From: Anaerolineae bacterium
Lineage (GTDB): Bacteria > Chloroflexota > Anaerolineae > Promineifilales > Promineifilaceae
Assembly: GCA_030425205.1 (NCBI GenBank)
Contig: JAUIAP010000024.1
Location: forward strand, 34,028-98,027
Reading direction: 5' to 3'
DNA: 64,000 bases
In this document: positions 44,261 through 50,905 of the stretch, piece by piece
How the letters are laid out: every line of letters starts with the position of its first letter
Numbering within the stretch: the stretch's first letter is position 1
Notes under the pieces: generated by a model
What the model saw: only the letters and a program-made list of their open reading frames with translations
Database searches by the model: none
Told to the model about the DNA's origin: nothing
Translations under genes and position numbers: made by a program

Positions 44261-44409
44261 GCGGCATAAGCCGCTGGGACAATGAGAGCGCGATCAAAGG
44301 GGGATTGTGTTAGATGTGTCCGACAGCCAAAAAGGAGTACGCAGGATAAGCAGTCCGACACATCTAATGCGTCGTTTACGCACTTTTGCCCTGTTGATCT
44401 AACACAGCG
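44261..44409 (+). other. Candidate oriT / mobilisation leader (including leader copy F)
   Basis: GCGGC-ATAA-GCCGC at 44261-44274 and TGGGACAATGAG follow the leader pattern of copies A and B. Next, TTAGATGTGTCCGAC (44310-44324) is repeated inverted at 44353-44367 with one mismatch. GTGTTAGAT also pairs with ATCTAACAC at 44397-44405, and TGCGT-CGTTT-ACGCA forms a small hairpin. Dense inverted repeats directly upstream of an RHH protein, relaxase and coupling protein are typical for oriT. No nic consensus is identified. Confidence 0.45.
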
Positions 44410-44498
44410 TCACGCAAGGTGAGCCGCCAGACGGCGCGGCGATTGATGCGATTCTGTGCTATATTTTTGTGACAACATCACCATGGGAGCCAAACCAG

Positions 44499-45368
44499 AT
44501 GTCTATACCACAACCCCAATCTGAGCGGGTCAAGAAGTCATTTCGGCTGCAAAAAAAGACCGTTGCTGAAATCGAGAAAACAGCCACAAAGCTCAACCTC
44601 AACACAAGCCATGCCGTTGAAAAACTGCTGCAATGGGGGCTGCAACACGTCAATGATTACACGGCCGATATCGACATCGACATCCAACGCGTGCTTGTCG
44701 AACAAGCGGTTGAGCGTGCGCTCGGTCGCTATCTTAAGTTGTTGTCTCAAACAACCATCGCCGCCAATGAGGCGAAAGAGATGGCGCAGCAGGTCTTCTT
44801 TGTACAGCTATGTGCGTTGAGTAATGATCTGTACGATGCGGAAGATGTCGAAGAGGCACTGATGTTGCATAGTTGGAAGCCGCTTCACGAAAAGCTGTTT
44901 GAGGTTTACAAGCAGCGGCAAGAACGTGGTCATCAGCGAGCCGTTGAGCAACTCAGTCGCACGGTTGCATTGGATGAAAATGTGTGGGCAGAGGTTGTTA
45001 AATGGGGTCGCGGTGAGAGTGAGGACGCGAAGGTAAACGGCAAGCTGGTCGAAGAAGCGGTTGAGCGCGTGATGCGACGCTATCTCGAACTGCTGACGCA
45101 AACTGTTCTGGCTGCAACAGAGGCAAAGGAGATGGCGCAACAGGTCTTCTTTTTACAGTTGCGGCAACGTGCTGATGAATTGAAAGAGCCAGCACAAATT
45201 CGCGCTGCCCTTGCATTGGATAGTCGTGACCCGCTCCATAACGCCCTGTACGAAGTTTACAAGCAGCGACAATCTCGCGGTCGCAATCGCGCCGTGCAGC
45301 AGTTGAAAAGTGCCATCGATGTTGATGCGTGGCAAAAGATGCTGGAGCGGATGGAGGGAAGCGCATGA
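44499..45368 (+). CDS. Ribbon-helix-helix relaxosome-type protein with two internal repeats
   Basis: ATG 44499 has GGGAGCC upstream; the GTG at 44469 is not preferred. This 289-residue protein starts with an RHH region (RVKKSFRLQKKTVAEIEKTA, LNTSHAVEKLLQWGL). It then has two ~105-residue repeats, each with VEQAVERALGRYLKLLSQT or VEEAVERVMRRYLELLTQT, EAKEMAQQVFF, and PLHEKLFEVYKQRQERG or PLHNALYEVYKQRQSRG. Location upstream of a relaxase suggests a MobC-like oriT-binding accessory protein. Confidence 0.7.
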   Translation: MSIPQPQSERVKKSFRLQKKTVAEIEKTATKLNLNTSHAVEKLLQWGLQHVNDYTADIDIDIQRVLVEQAVERALGRYLKLLSQTTIAANEAKEMAQQVFFVQLCALSNDLYDAEDVEEALMLHSWKPLHEKLFEVYKQRQERGHQRAVEQLSRTVALDENVWAEVVKWGRGESEDAKVNGKLVEEAVERVMRRYLELLTQTVLAATEAKEMAQQVFFLQLRQRADELKEPAQIRAALALDSRDPLHNALYEVYKQRQSRGRNRAVQQLKSAIDVDAWQKMLERMEGSA

Positions 45369-45919
45369 GCGAGAATGCTCTACCCGTTGTCAATGCTCGT
45401 TATATTCCCAATCGGTCAAAGAAGACAGGCAAACCGATCATCCAACGCACGATGAAGTCTGTGCAATATATCGGATTTGGACACAAGTTTGAAAATCCAA
45501 AAGAGTTCCAGCGTGGACAATGGTATAGCCAAGATGGGGAAGTTGCTCACAATGATGTTATGGAATGGGCATCCGAAGAAGCGACGAATCACAAGTACAC
45601 CTATACGCTGGTGCTGTCTGTGCGTGATGCCGCGATGCAGGATAGCGACTTTCGTGAAACGGTGACGGAGATGATGTCAGCACAGCAGGAAACAGATTTT
45701 CCGACCGATTGGCGCATGATGGTGCATCGGGACAGCGACCACGATCATGCTCATCTTGTCATGTTCCGTGACAAGACATTGCGTAAAGCGCAGCTTGCCC
45801 AATGGCGACAGGCGATGCAGCATGAGTTGTCCATTCGTGAGGAACAGCGATTAGAGGAACAGCGCGAACAGGGCATCACACGCCAACGAGAATACCTTGG
45901 TGGCTTATACATGGGATGA
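45365..45919 (+). CDS. Compact HUH relaxase
   Basis: The ATG overlaps the RHH stop (ATGA), so translation is coupled. This 184-residue protein has the relaxase metal motif H-x-D-x-x-x-x-H-x-H: His121, Asp123, His128, His130 (HRDSDHDHAH). The N-terminal Tyr residues (YIP, VQYIGFGHKF) are candidates for the nicking Tyr. The length is short for a relaxase and no helicase or primase domain is present, so it is probably a minimal nickase for mobilisation. Confidence 0.7.
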   Translation: MSENALPVVNARYIPNRSKKTGKPIIQRTMKSVQYIGFGHKFENPKEFQRGQWYSQDGEVAHNDVMEWASEEATNHKYTYTLVLSVRDAAMQDSDFRETVTEMMSAQQETDFPTDWRMMVHRDSDHDHAHLVMFRDKTLRKAQLAQWRQAMQHELSIREEQRLEEQREQGITRQREYLGGLYMG

Positions 45920-47775
45920 TTACCAACGCAGATTTACAACGAGCGCGGCGAGAGGTTTCGGCCGAAAAACCGCGCATTACACCATCTGATTCAACCCGCT
46001 TCAACCAATTACAACGTCATCTATCTATCGGGCGAGTTGCCGCAATCTCCATTTGGCTCATATTTGCGCTCTACGCCTTTTTCCGTCATCCGCACCTGCA
46101 AGCCCTTAATTTATTGCCCAGATCATTCTGGGCCATTTTCGGCGTGTGGAGCGTCCCTTTGTGGGAGTTGTTGGGCAAGCCAATCTGGATGCGAGTGCAG
46201 ATGGGGCAATCTTCGCTGCGAACATTGTGGTGGACATTGTATGGGTCGTTGGGAGCAGTTGCTACAATTGCTGGAATACTTTATTTAATGTGGCGACGTG
46301 CGCCAGCCTCTACCAAAGAGTGGAACGCCGTCCAACAAGAATTACATCGACGAGGGCAAGGGCAGCTTTCGGCCGATGAAGCAAGAGCCCAGTACCCTCT
46401 CCCCTCACAAGTGAATGGCATTCCGTTGGCTCAGGTGACGGTTCGCAAGCGTGAGGGATGGGCGATTTGGCCCAAATCCCAAACACAAACAATTGGTATC
46501 CCTACCCAACGCGAGATGGGACATACCGCCGTCATCGCGCCAACCCGCGCAGGGAAAGGATTGCATTTGACGGCCGTATTGGAACAGTGGCAACATGCCG
46601 CGTTGGTGATTGATCCAAAGGGAGAGCAATGTGAACGGACGGCAGGCTTACGCCAATTACGGGGTTCTGTTTACAACGTGCCGCATCATTCGTTTGATTT
46701 GTGCAACTACTACGATTGGACAAACCGCAACGATCTGACTGAACTGCATCGCCATTTGATTCAGCCAGAGACGGATAGACAAAGCATCTTCGCGGAGAAG
46801 AGTCGTGTGCTGTTTGATGCGGCTGCGAAGTTTGCACGCACACACAATCTCAACCCATTACGTGTTCTGCTGGAGGCTGGCAATGGCGATATGCGTGTCG
46901 CACTGAAAGCTTGGGAGACGGTGGCGAAAGATGAGGTGCGGACATTCACGAATGGGCACTCACCGAGGAACTTGGATGATCGCTTTGTCAGCTCCGCGTG
47001 GGGAACGCTAACGACACGACTGTACACGTATTACCAATCTCTTGCGACGTTGACGACTGGAACGGGACGAACGGCGATTCCGCTCGATTGGGCAGCGCAG
47101 AACGGCACAGTTTATGTGACTTACCCGCTTGGACAACTTGCGGGTGTCGGCGGTGCAATTGCGGCGATGGTGGCAGGGATGATGCGGTTCCATGTGAAAC
47201 ATCAGACTCGAACGCCCCTACTGGTTGCGATTGATGAATTACCAGCCGTAGGCTTACGGAACTTGTTGACTTACTTGGCGACGGTTGGTGGCTACGGCGT
47301 GACGATTCTGCTCTATGCTCAGACGTATGGACAGTTGGTGCAGCTCTATGGACGTGAAGGTGTTGAGACACTACTGGCGAACTGTCAGCATCAGCTATGG
47401 TATCCACCCGCCGATTTAACGACCGCAGACAGGATGGCGAGATTGTACGGGACAGAGTTGAAAGAACATATCAGTTTCGGCCGAAAACGCAGCCGTGAAC
47501 GCTTTGAGATTGACGCTGGGACAAAGGGCGAAACGAGCAGTGGGCAGCTTCGTAAGGAATTGGTGTTGGATGCCAATGCGGTGATGGCGTTGGATGAAGA
47601 GCAAGTGATTTGTCGAATCGGCCGAAAGCATGTTGTCCGCGCACAGCGGCTTTGGCCTGTGCCTGATTTGGCGCGACTAACTTCTATTCCATTGGCACAG
47701 CTATGGCCGCACCCCCCTATCCCCTCCACCCCACTGGATTGGACTCGTTACAAAATCACAAACCGAACGCAATAA
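45916..47775 (+). CDS. VirD4/TraG-type conjugative coupling ATPase
   Basis: This 619-residue protein is coupled by ATGA to the relaxase. It has two N-terminal membrane helices (~40-58 and ~108-128), Walker A APTRAGKG (~208-215), VIDPKGEQ, Walker B-like LLVAIDELPAVGL, and GVTILLYAQTYGQLVQLYG followed by NCQHQLWYP, the family order of T4CPs. It couples the relaxosome to a conjugation channel. No channel genes lie in the window, so the element is mobilisable rather than self-transmissible as seen. The last codons (NRTQ) lie in a partition-type repeat. Confidence 0.88.
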   Translation: MITNADLQRARREVSAEKPRITPSDSTRFNQLQRHLSIGRVAAISIWLIFALYAFFRHPHLQALNLLPRSFWAIFGVWSVPLWELLGKPIWMRVQMGQSSLRTLWWTLYGSLGAVATIAGILYLMWRRAPASTKEWNAVQQELHRRGQGQLSADEARAQYPLPSQVNGIPLAQVTVRKREGWAIWPKSQTQTIGIPTQREMGHTAVIAPTRAGKGLHLTAVLEQWQHAALVIDPKGEQCERTAGLRQLRGSVYNVPHHSFDLCNYYDWTNRNDLTELHRHLIQPETDRQSIFAEKSRVLFDAAAKFARTHNLNPLRVLLEAGNGDMRVALKAWETVAKDEVRTFTNGHSPRNLDDRFVSSAWGTLTTRLYTYYQSLATLTTGTGRTAIPLDWAAQNGTVYVTYPLGQLAGVGGAIAAMVAGMMRFHVKHQTRTPLLVAIDELPAVGLRNLLTYLATVGGYGVTILLYAQTYGQLVQLYGREGVETLLANCQHQLWYPPADLTTADRMARLYGTELKEHISFGRKRSRERFEIDAGTKGETSSGQLRKELVLDANAVMALDEEQVICRIGRKHVVRAQRLWPVPDLARLTSIPLAQLWPHPPIPSTPLDWTRYKITNRTQ

Positions 47776-47794
47776 TAAGACGTTCGGTTTATTA
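47761..47794. repeat. CGTTCGGTTTATTA-family repeat, site 1
   Basis: AACCGAACG (47761-47769) and CGTTCGGTT (47781-47789) form a perfect inverted repeat that includes the coupling-protein stop codon. The same ~30-base unit appears at 48691. Confidence 0.75.
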
Positions 47795-47823
47795 AGTGTG
47801 AAAGGTGGAATTGCATTTAAGGA

Positions 47824-48678
47824 CTAAAACGGTACTTTGCCGCTATCGGTTAAGTTTTCCCACCAACCACGCAGAAAATTCATTGCTTCATCGAAACGGG
47901 CTGATGGCAACATTTTGTAACTTGGAATCTCAAAGCGTCGATGCACCTCATTGTAAACGCCACCATATTCGTTGCGACCACTATTACGACTCATGAACAT
48001 GGCAATCTGCTTCACACCTTGGGCGATTTGCTCTGCTTCCGAATTAGATATAAGCCGTTCATCACGTCCTAGATCGGCTTCAATGACCTCAACACGTTGA
48101 GCTAAGTCACCCAATGTAGCCGTATTCACAGCGATTGCCCTTCCCTGCTCATTTAGACGACTTTCGAGAACAACCTGCTGACGAGCCATTTTGACGACAG
48201 CCAACGCCAATTTATATGCCTGCACGCTTGGCGTATCTTGCTCAAGCAAATCACTGAAGCCATCATCAACCGACAATTCCCCAACTTGGAATGCTTGCCA
48301 AAGGACTCGTGCCGCTTCGTGCTGGAAACGCTCTAACTTTGGACGGACATCCTCCCGAACCGATTTTGTACGAATACCAGAGAGCCAGAGCGGTACGACA
48401 TCTATGCGTAATGCTCGCACACGTCTTGTCTGTTCAAAGGCTTGACCGCCTTCTCGTATCTGAGTAGACAAAACGTCTACCCAGATCAAACCATTACCTA
48501 AAACGGTGTGACGTTGGATACGTCTCGCCTGCCCCTGTGCGTCAATACCTAGCGCGTCGCACATCTGAGATAGAGCAGCGTATACTTCACCGTCTGATGT
48601 TCGCACGGCAATAAGCTCATCCCCATAGAATACAACTTGCCGTTGGTCAATTACTGTTAATTGTTTATCTTCACTCAT
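47824..48678 (-). CDS. Phage-type antirepressor (P22_AR N-terminal plus ORF6C C-terminal domains)
   Basis: This 284-residue protein starts with a P22_AR_N domain: VVFYGDELIAVRTSDGEVYAAL, CDALGIDAQGQARRIQRH, LRIDVVPLWLSGI, VRPKLERFQHEAARVLWQAF. The C-terminal ~75 residues are ORF6C-like (ISNSEAEQIAQGVKQIA, EVHRRFEIPSYKMLP). A coiled segment lies between. Antirepressors bind and inactivate repressors. Here it may control the element's switch, next to the partition operon. Confidence 0.85.
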   Translation of the reverse strand: MSEDKQLTVIDQRQVVFYGDELIAVRTSDGEVYAALSQMCDALGIDAQGQARRIQRHTVLGNGLIWVDVLSTQIREGGQAFEQTRRVRALRIDVVPLWLSGIRTKSVREDVRPKLERFQHEAARVLWQAFQVGELSVDDGFSDLLEQDTPSVQAYKLALAVVKMARQQVVLESRLNEQGRAIAVNTATLGDLAQRVEVIEADLGRDERLISNSEAEQIAQGVKQIAMFMSRNSGRNEYGGVYNEVHRRFEIPSYKMLPSARFDEAMNFLRGWWENLTDSGKVPF

Positions 48679-48690
48679 AACTGTCTCTAG

Positions 48691-48720
48691 CGAACGCTTT
48701 ATTATTGCGTTCGGTTTATT
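48691..48720. repeat. CGTTCGGTTTATTA-family repeat, site 2
   Basis: CGAACG (48691-48696) and CGTTCG (48708-48713) are inverted around CTTTATTATTG. The reverse strand matches site 1 over about 25 positions and again encodes the last residues N-R-T-Q and stop of a gene, here the one at 48702. Confidence 0.75.
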
Positions 48721-49100
48721 ATTTGATCGACGTTGTGAGTCTGCTCAAAATCTGTGATGTACGCATCCAAAGCATCTCTGACAACTTCTGATAATGAAAT
48801 TGAGCGATTCTCGCGTAGTTCACGAATTGATTTGACTGTTCTCAGTCGCGTGACTTGGTCTTTATAGAACTCAAAACTGTGGCGAGAGGTCTCTCTCTTG
48901 AATTTCGGTCGACCGCGCTTTTCCGTCTTCTCTACCTCTTCAGCGTTGTCTGTGGCTTGTGCATCACGAAAGGTGGAGGCGTTCGGTTTATTAACCCGTT
49001 CGGTTTTTTCTTCTACAGGTGTGGAAAAGTAGGCTGACTTTTTGAGTGGTCGCAGAGGGTTGGAAACACTTTCTTCACTGAAACGTTTACTCTTGGCCAT
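48702..49100 (-). CDS. Small partition-type DNA-binding partner of ParA
   Basis: This 132-residue protein overlaps the parA stop by 14 bases. A charged, disordered N-terminus (with KKSAYFSTP) is followed by a C-terminal segment SRHSFEFYKDQVTRLRTVKS, ENRSISLSEVVRDALDAYI, compatible with ribbon-helix-helix or coiled DNA binding. By position (parA followed by a small gene) it is the centromere-binding protein of a type Ib system. The gene contains two of the repeat units it may recognise (48980-49005). Confidence 0.65.
   Translation of the reverse strand: MAKSKRFSEESVSNPLRPLKKSAYFSTPVEEKTERVNKPNASTFRDAQATDNAEEVEKTEKRGRPKFKRETSRHSFEFYKDQVTRLRTVKSIRELRENRSISLSEVVRDALDAYITDFEQTHNVDQIINRTQ
48980..49005. 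repeat. CGTTCGGTTTATTA-family repeat, sites 3 and 4
   Basis: CGTTCGGTT at 48980-48988 and 48997-49005 are direct repeats, 17 bases apart, inside the small partition gene. They lie within its non-conserved N-terminal part. Confidence 0.7.
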
Positions 49101-49860
49101 CTATAAATGCCTCCTCGATAAATTTTTGATATGCGATAGCTGAGATGGCCTTTGGGTCATAATCAAATATATCTGTATGCTGAAAATGTGCTTCACGCAG
49201 CGTTGTGTTCCTAGGAATTGCCGTGTCAAAAACACGTTTTCCATAAGTGTTTTGCATCATGCTCAAAGAGATTCTGCAAGCGTTTGTGTTGTCGCTCATG
49301 TTTAGCAAAAAACCCATGAGTTCCACATTGGGATTGAAGTTGTCTCTCACTTCATCCAATACATCTAGCATTTGATTGATCGAACTGAGTTCAAAAAAGC
49401 CAGGTGAAAATACGACTAACACTTTGTCGGAGGCCGAGAAAGCGTTTAGCGTTAGCCAATTAAGTGCGGGGGGGCAATCTATAAACACATAGTCGAACTC
49501 ATCTGCGACCTTTTGCAACTGACTTCTCAAACGAGCTTCACGGTGATCGCGTGCTGCTGTTAGCTCAATATCGGCGTTGGATAGGAGCAAATGAGAGGGG
49601 GAAACAAAAAGACTGGGAATCTCTGTTTCATAGATTGGAATTGATTGACGTTTAAGGATTGTGCGCCAGATTGTTTTGTCTTCGCTGTTTTGTGCAAAGG
49701 AGGGGTAATCTGGAATCAGAACTGCGCTGGAGTTTGCTTGCGGATCCATATCTACCAGCAAGACCCGCTTGCCGTGTATCCGTGCGAGGCCAGAAGCTAA
49801 TGAGATTGATGTTGTGGATTTTCCAGTTCCACCTTTTTGTGTGGCAATTGAAATTATCAT
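49087..49860 (-). CDS. parA: ParA-type partition ATPase
   Basis: This 257-residue protein has the deviant Walker A KGGTGKST (residues 9-16), DMDPQANSS, Walker B VFIDCPPALN and SPGFFELSSINQMLDVL. Without an N-terminal HTH domain it is the short type Ib form. With the small gene downstream it should position element copies before division. The reverse-strand operon is probably controlled through the repeats at 49928-49990. Confidence 0.92.
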   Translation of the reverse strand: MIISIATQKGGTGKSTTSISLASGLARIHGKRVLLVDMDPQANSSAVLIPDYPSFAQNSEDKTIWRTILKRQSIPIYETEIPSLFVSPSHLLLSNADIELTAARDHREARLRSQLQKVADEFDYVFIDCPPALNWLTLNAFSASDKVLVVFSPGFFELSSINQMLDVLDEVRDNFNPNVELMGFLLNMSDNTNACRISLSMMQNTYGKRVFDTAIPRNTTLREAHFQHTDIFDYDPKAISAIAYQKFIEEAFIDGQE

Positions 49861-49927
49861 ACTGTTTGCTCATTGAGGGAGCTTTTTCCCTTGTGACGTT
49901 GCTGCTTACATCTATCAGTGGAAAGCG

Positions 49928-49990
49928 TTATTAAATCGTTCGATATATTAACACGATTGTTTTATTAAGTCGAACGGTTTAATAATACGG
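49928..49990. promoter_or_regulatory. Operator/centromere-like repeat cluster upstream of parA
   Basis: Within ~60 AT-rich bases there are TTATTAAATCGTTCG, TATTAACACGATTG and TTTATTAAGTCGAACGG, in both orientations, all related to CGTTCGGTTTATTA of sites 1-4. In short-ParA systems such arrays serve as parS and operator of the par operon. Confidence 0.6.
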
Positions 49991-50133
49991 CTTATCAATT
50001 TAAGAAGTAAGATTTTTCACAAGAGAGGCCACTATGTTTGTTGCCATCGCATTTTGCTCCAGAATACCTGTCACATGCAGCAAGCGCGATGTGGTGAGAA
50101 TCGGCCGAAATCGCCCCGCTACCCTTGTGACTC

Positions 50134-50236
50134 TAAGCAAAAAATGGCCAGATTAAAGCAAAAAATGGCCGCGAAATAGAGCCGAAATCGCCGTCAAACC
50201 GCACAAAAGCCGCAAAAATTAAAGCAAAAAATGGCC
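50134..50236. repeat. Iteron-like direct repeats TTAAAGCAAAAAATGGCC
   Basis: Three direct copies lie at 50134-50149, 50153-50170 and 50218-50236. With the palindromic copy at 50392 they form a family of at least five half-sites in a gene-free, AT-biased region next to parA, as expected of a plasmid origin. No Rep gene is recognised in the window. Confidence 0.6.
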
Positions 50237-50391
50237 GAGAGTCGTGAATAAGCTTTAAATCACACTAAACAGCGCTGAGTGTTCAATGGCTCCTTTCCCA
50301 GAGTAGAGGATTTTCGGATATCGAAAAACCGTGACCGAATGTAAATTTAGGCGCGATCTGTGCATTTCGCTCAGCAAAAGAAGCAGGTGTT

Positions 50392-50432
50392 TTAAAGCAT
50401 AAAATGACCGAATCGGCCATTTTATGCTTTAA
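50392..50432. repeat. Palindromic iteron-type repeat at the element/dnaE2 junction
   Basis: TTAAAGCATAAAATGACC and GGCCATTTTATGCTTTAA are inverted around GAATC with one mismatch. The stop codon of the dnaE2 remnant (50431-50429, reverse strand) lies inside it, so the repeat marks where element sequence replaced the end of dnaE2. Confidence 0.75.
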
Positions 50433-50842
50433 GTCACAACCCTTGGCCGCAACACCACATTTATCAGCCCAAACTCATCCTCAAGCGTCAGAAAAACAAA
50501 GCCCTTCGCCGTATAGGGTTGTTGGCGAATGACGAGCAAGCCCGCGACGTTAACGCGCTTGCCTGTAGGGAGTTGCGCCAAGTCGCGGCTACTTTGTAGG
50601 GTGGGGGGAAGATTCGGTCGAATTTGCGCCATCACATGCCGCCCCGTCGAAAGACCTACCGCTTGCGCTTCCAAAATCCTCGCTCGTGCCTCAGATAGTT
50701 TTGGCAGCCTGACACCATCATCGACATCCGCCAACGGCAAGGCGTTCTTATCATCGCGCAGTTTGCCTAACTGCCAAAGCAACTTGCGGCGCGGGATGCC
50801 CCAATGATCACAACCGCCCGCTAAAATCAGCTCTTCAATCAG
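50429..50842 (-). pseudogene. dnaE2: C-terminal fragment of error-prone DNA polymerase DnaE2
   Basis: The reverse frame upstream of the ATG also reads RLIEELILAGGCDHWGIPRR, then the ORF KLLWQLGKLRDD ... RILEAQAVGLSTGRHVM, VAGLLVIRQQPYTAKGFVF and LTLEDEFGLINVVLRP. These are the C-terminal helix-hairpin and OB-fold region of DnaE2/ImuC. The polymerase domain is missing, and the OB fold stops early in the palindrome. It is a remnant of a mutasome gene. Confidence 0.85.
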
Positions 50843-50905
50843 TCGTTATAGACCAACACGGCGAACACAGCGGCGTGGGTTAGTCTCAGCATCAAAGATA
50901 GACAA

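Noticed and set aside
50134..50432. CRISPR-like array
   Set aside because: The repeats are 16-18 bases with irregular spacing (4, 48 and ~155 bases) and no cas genes, so iterons fit better.
11200..50450. Integrase, transposase or att direct repeats bounding the element
   Set aside because: No recombinase gene and no matching direct repeats were found at the two edges, so the element's integration mode is unknown.
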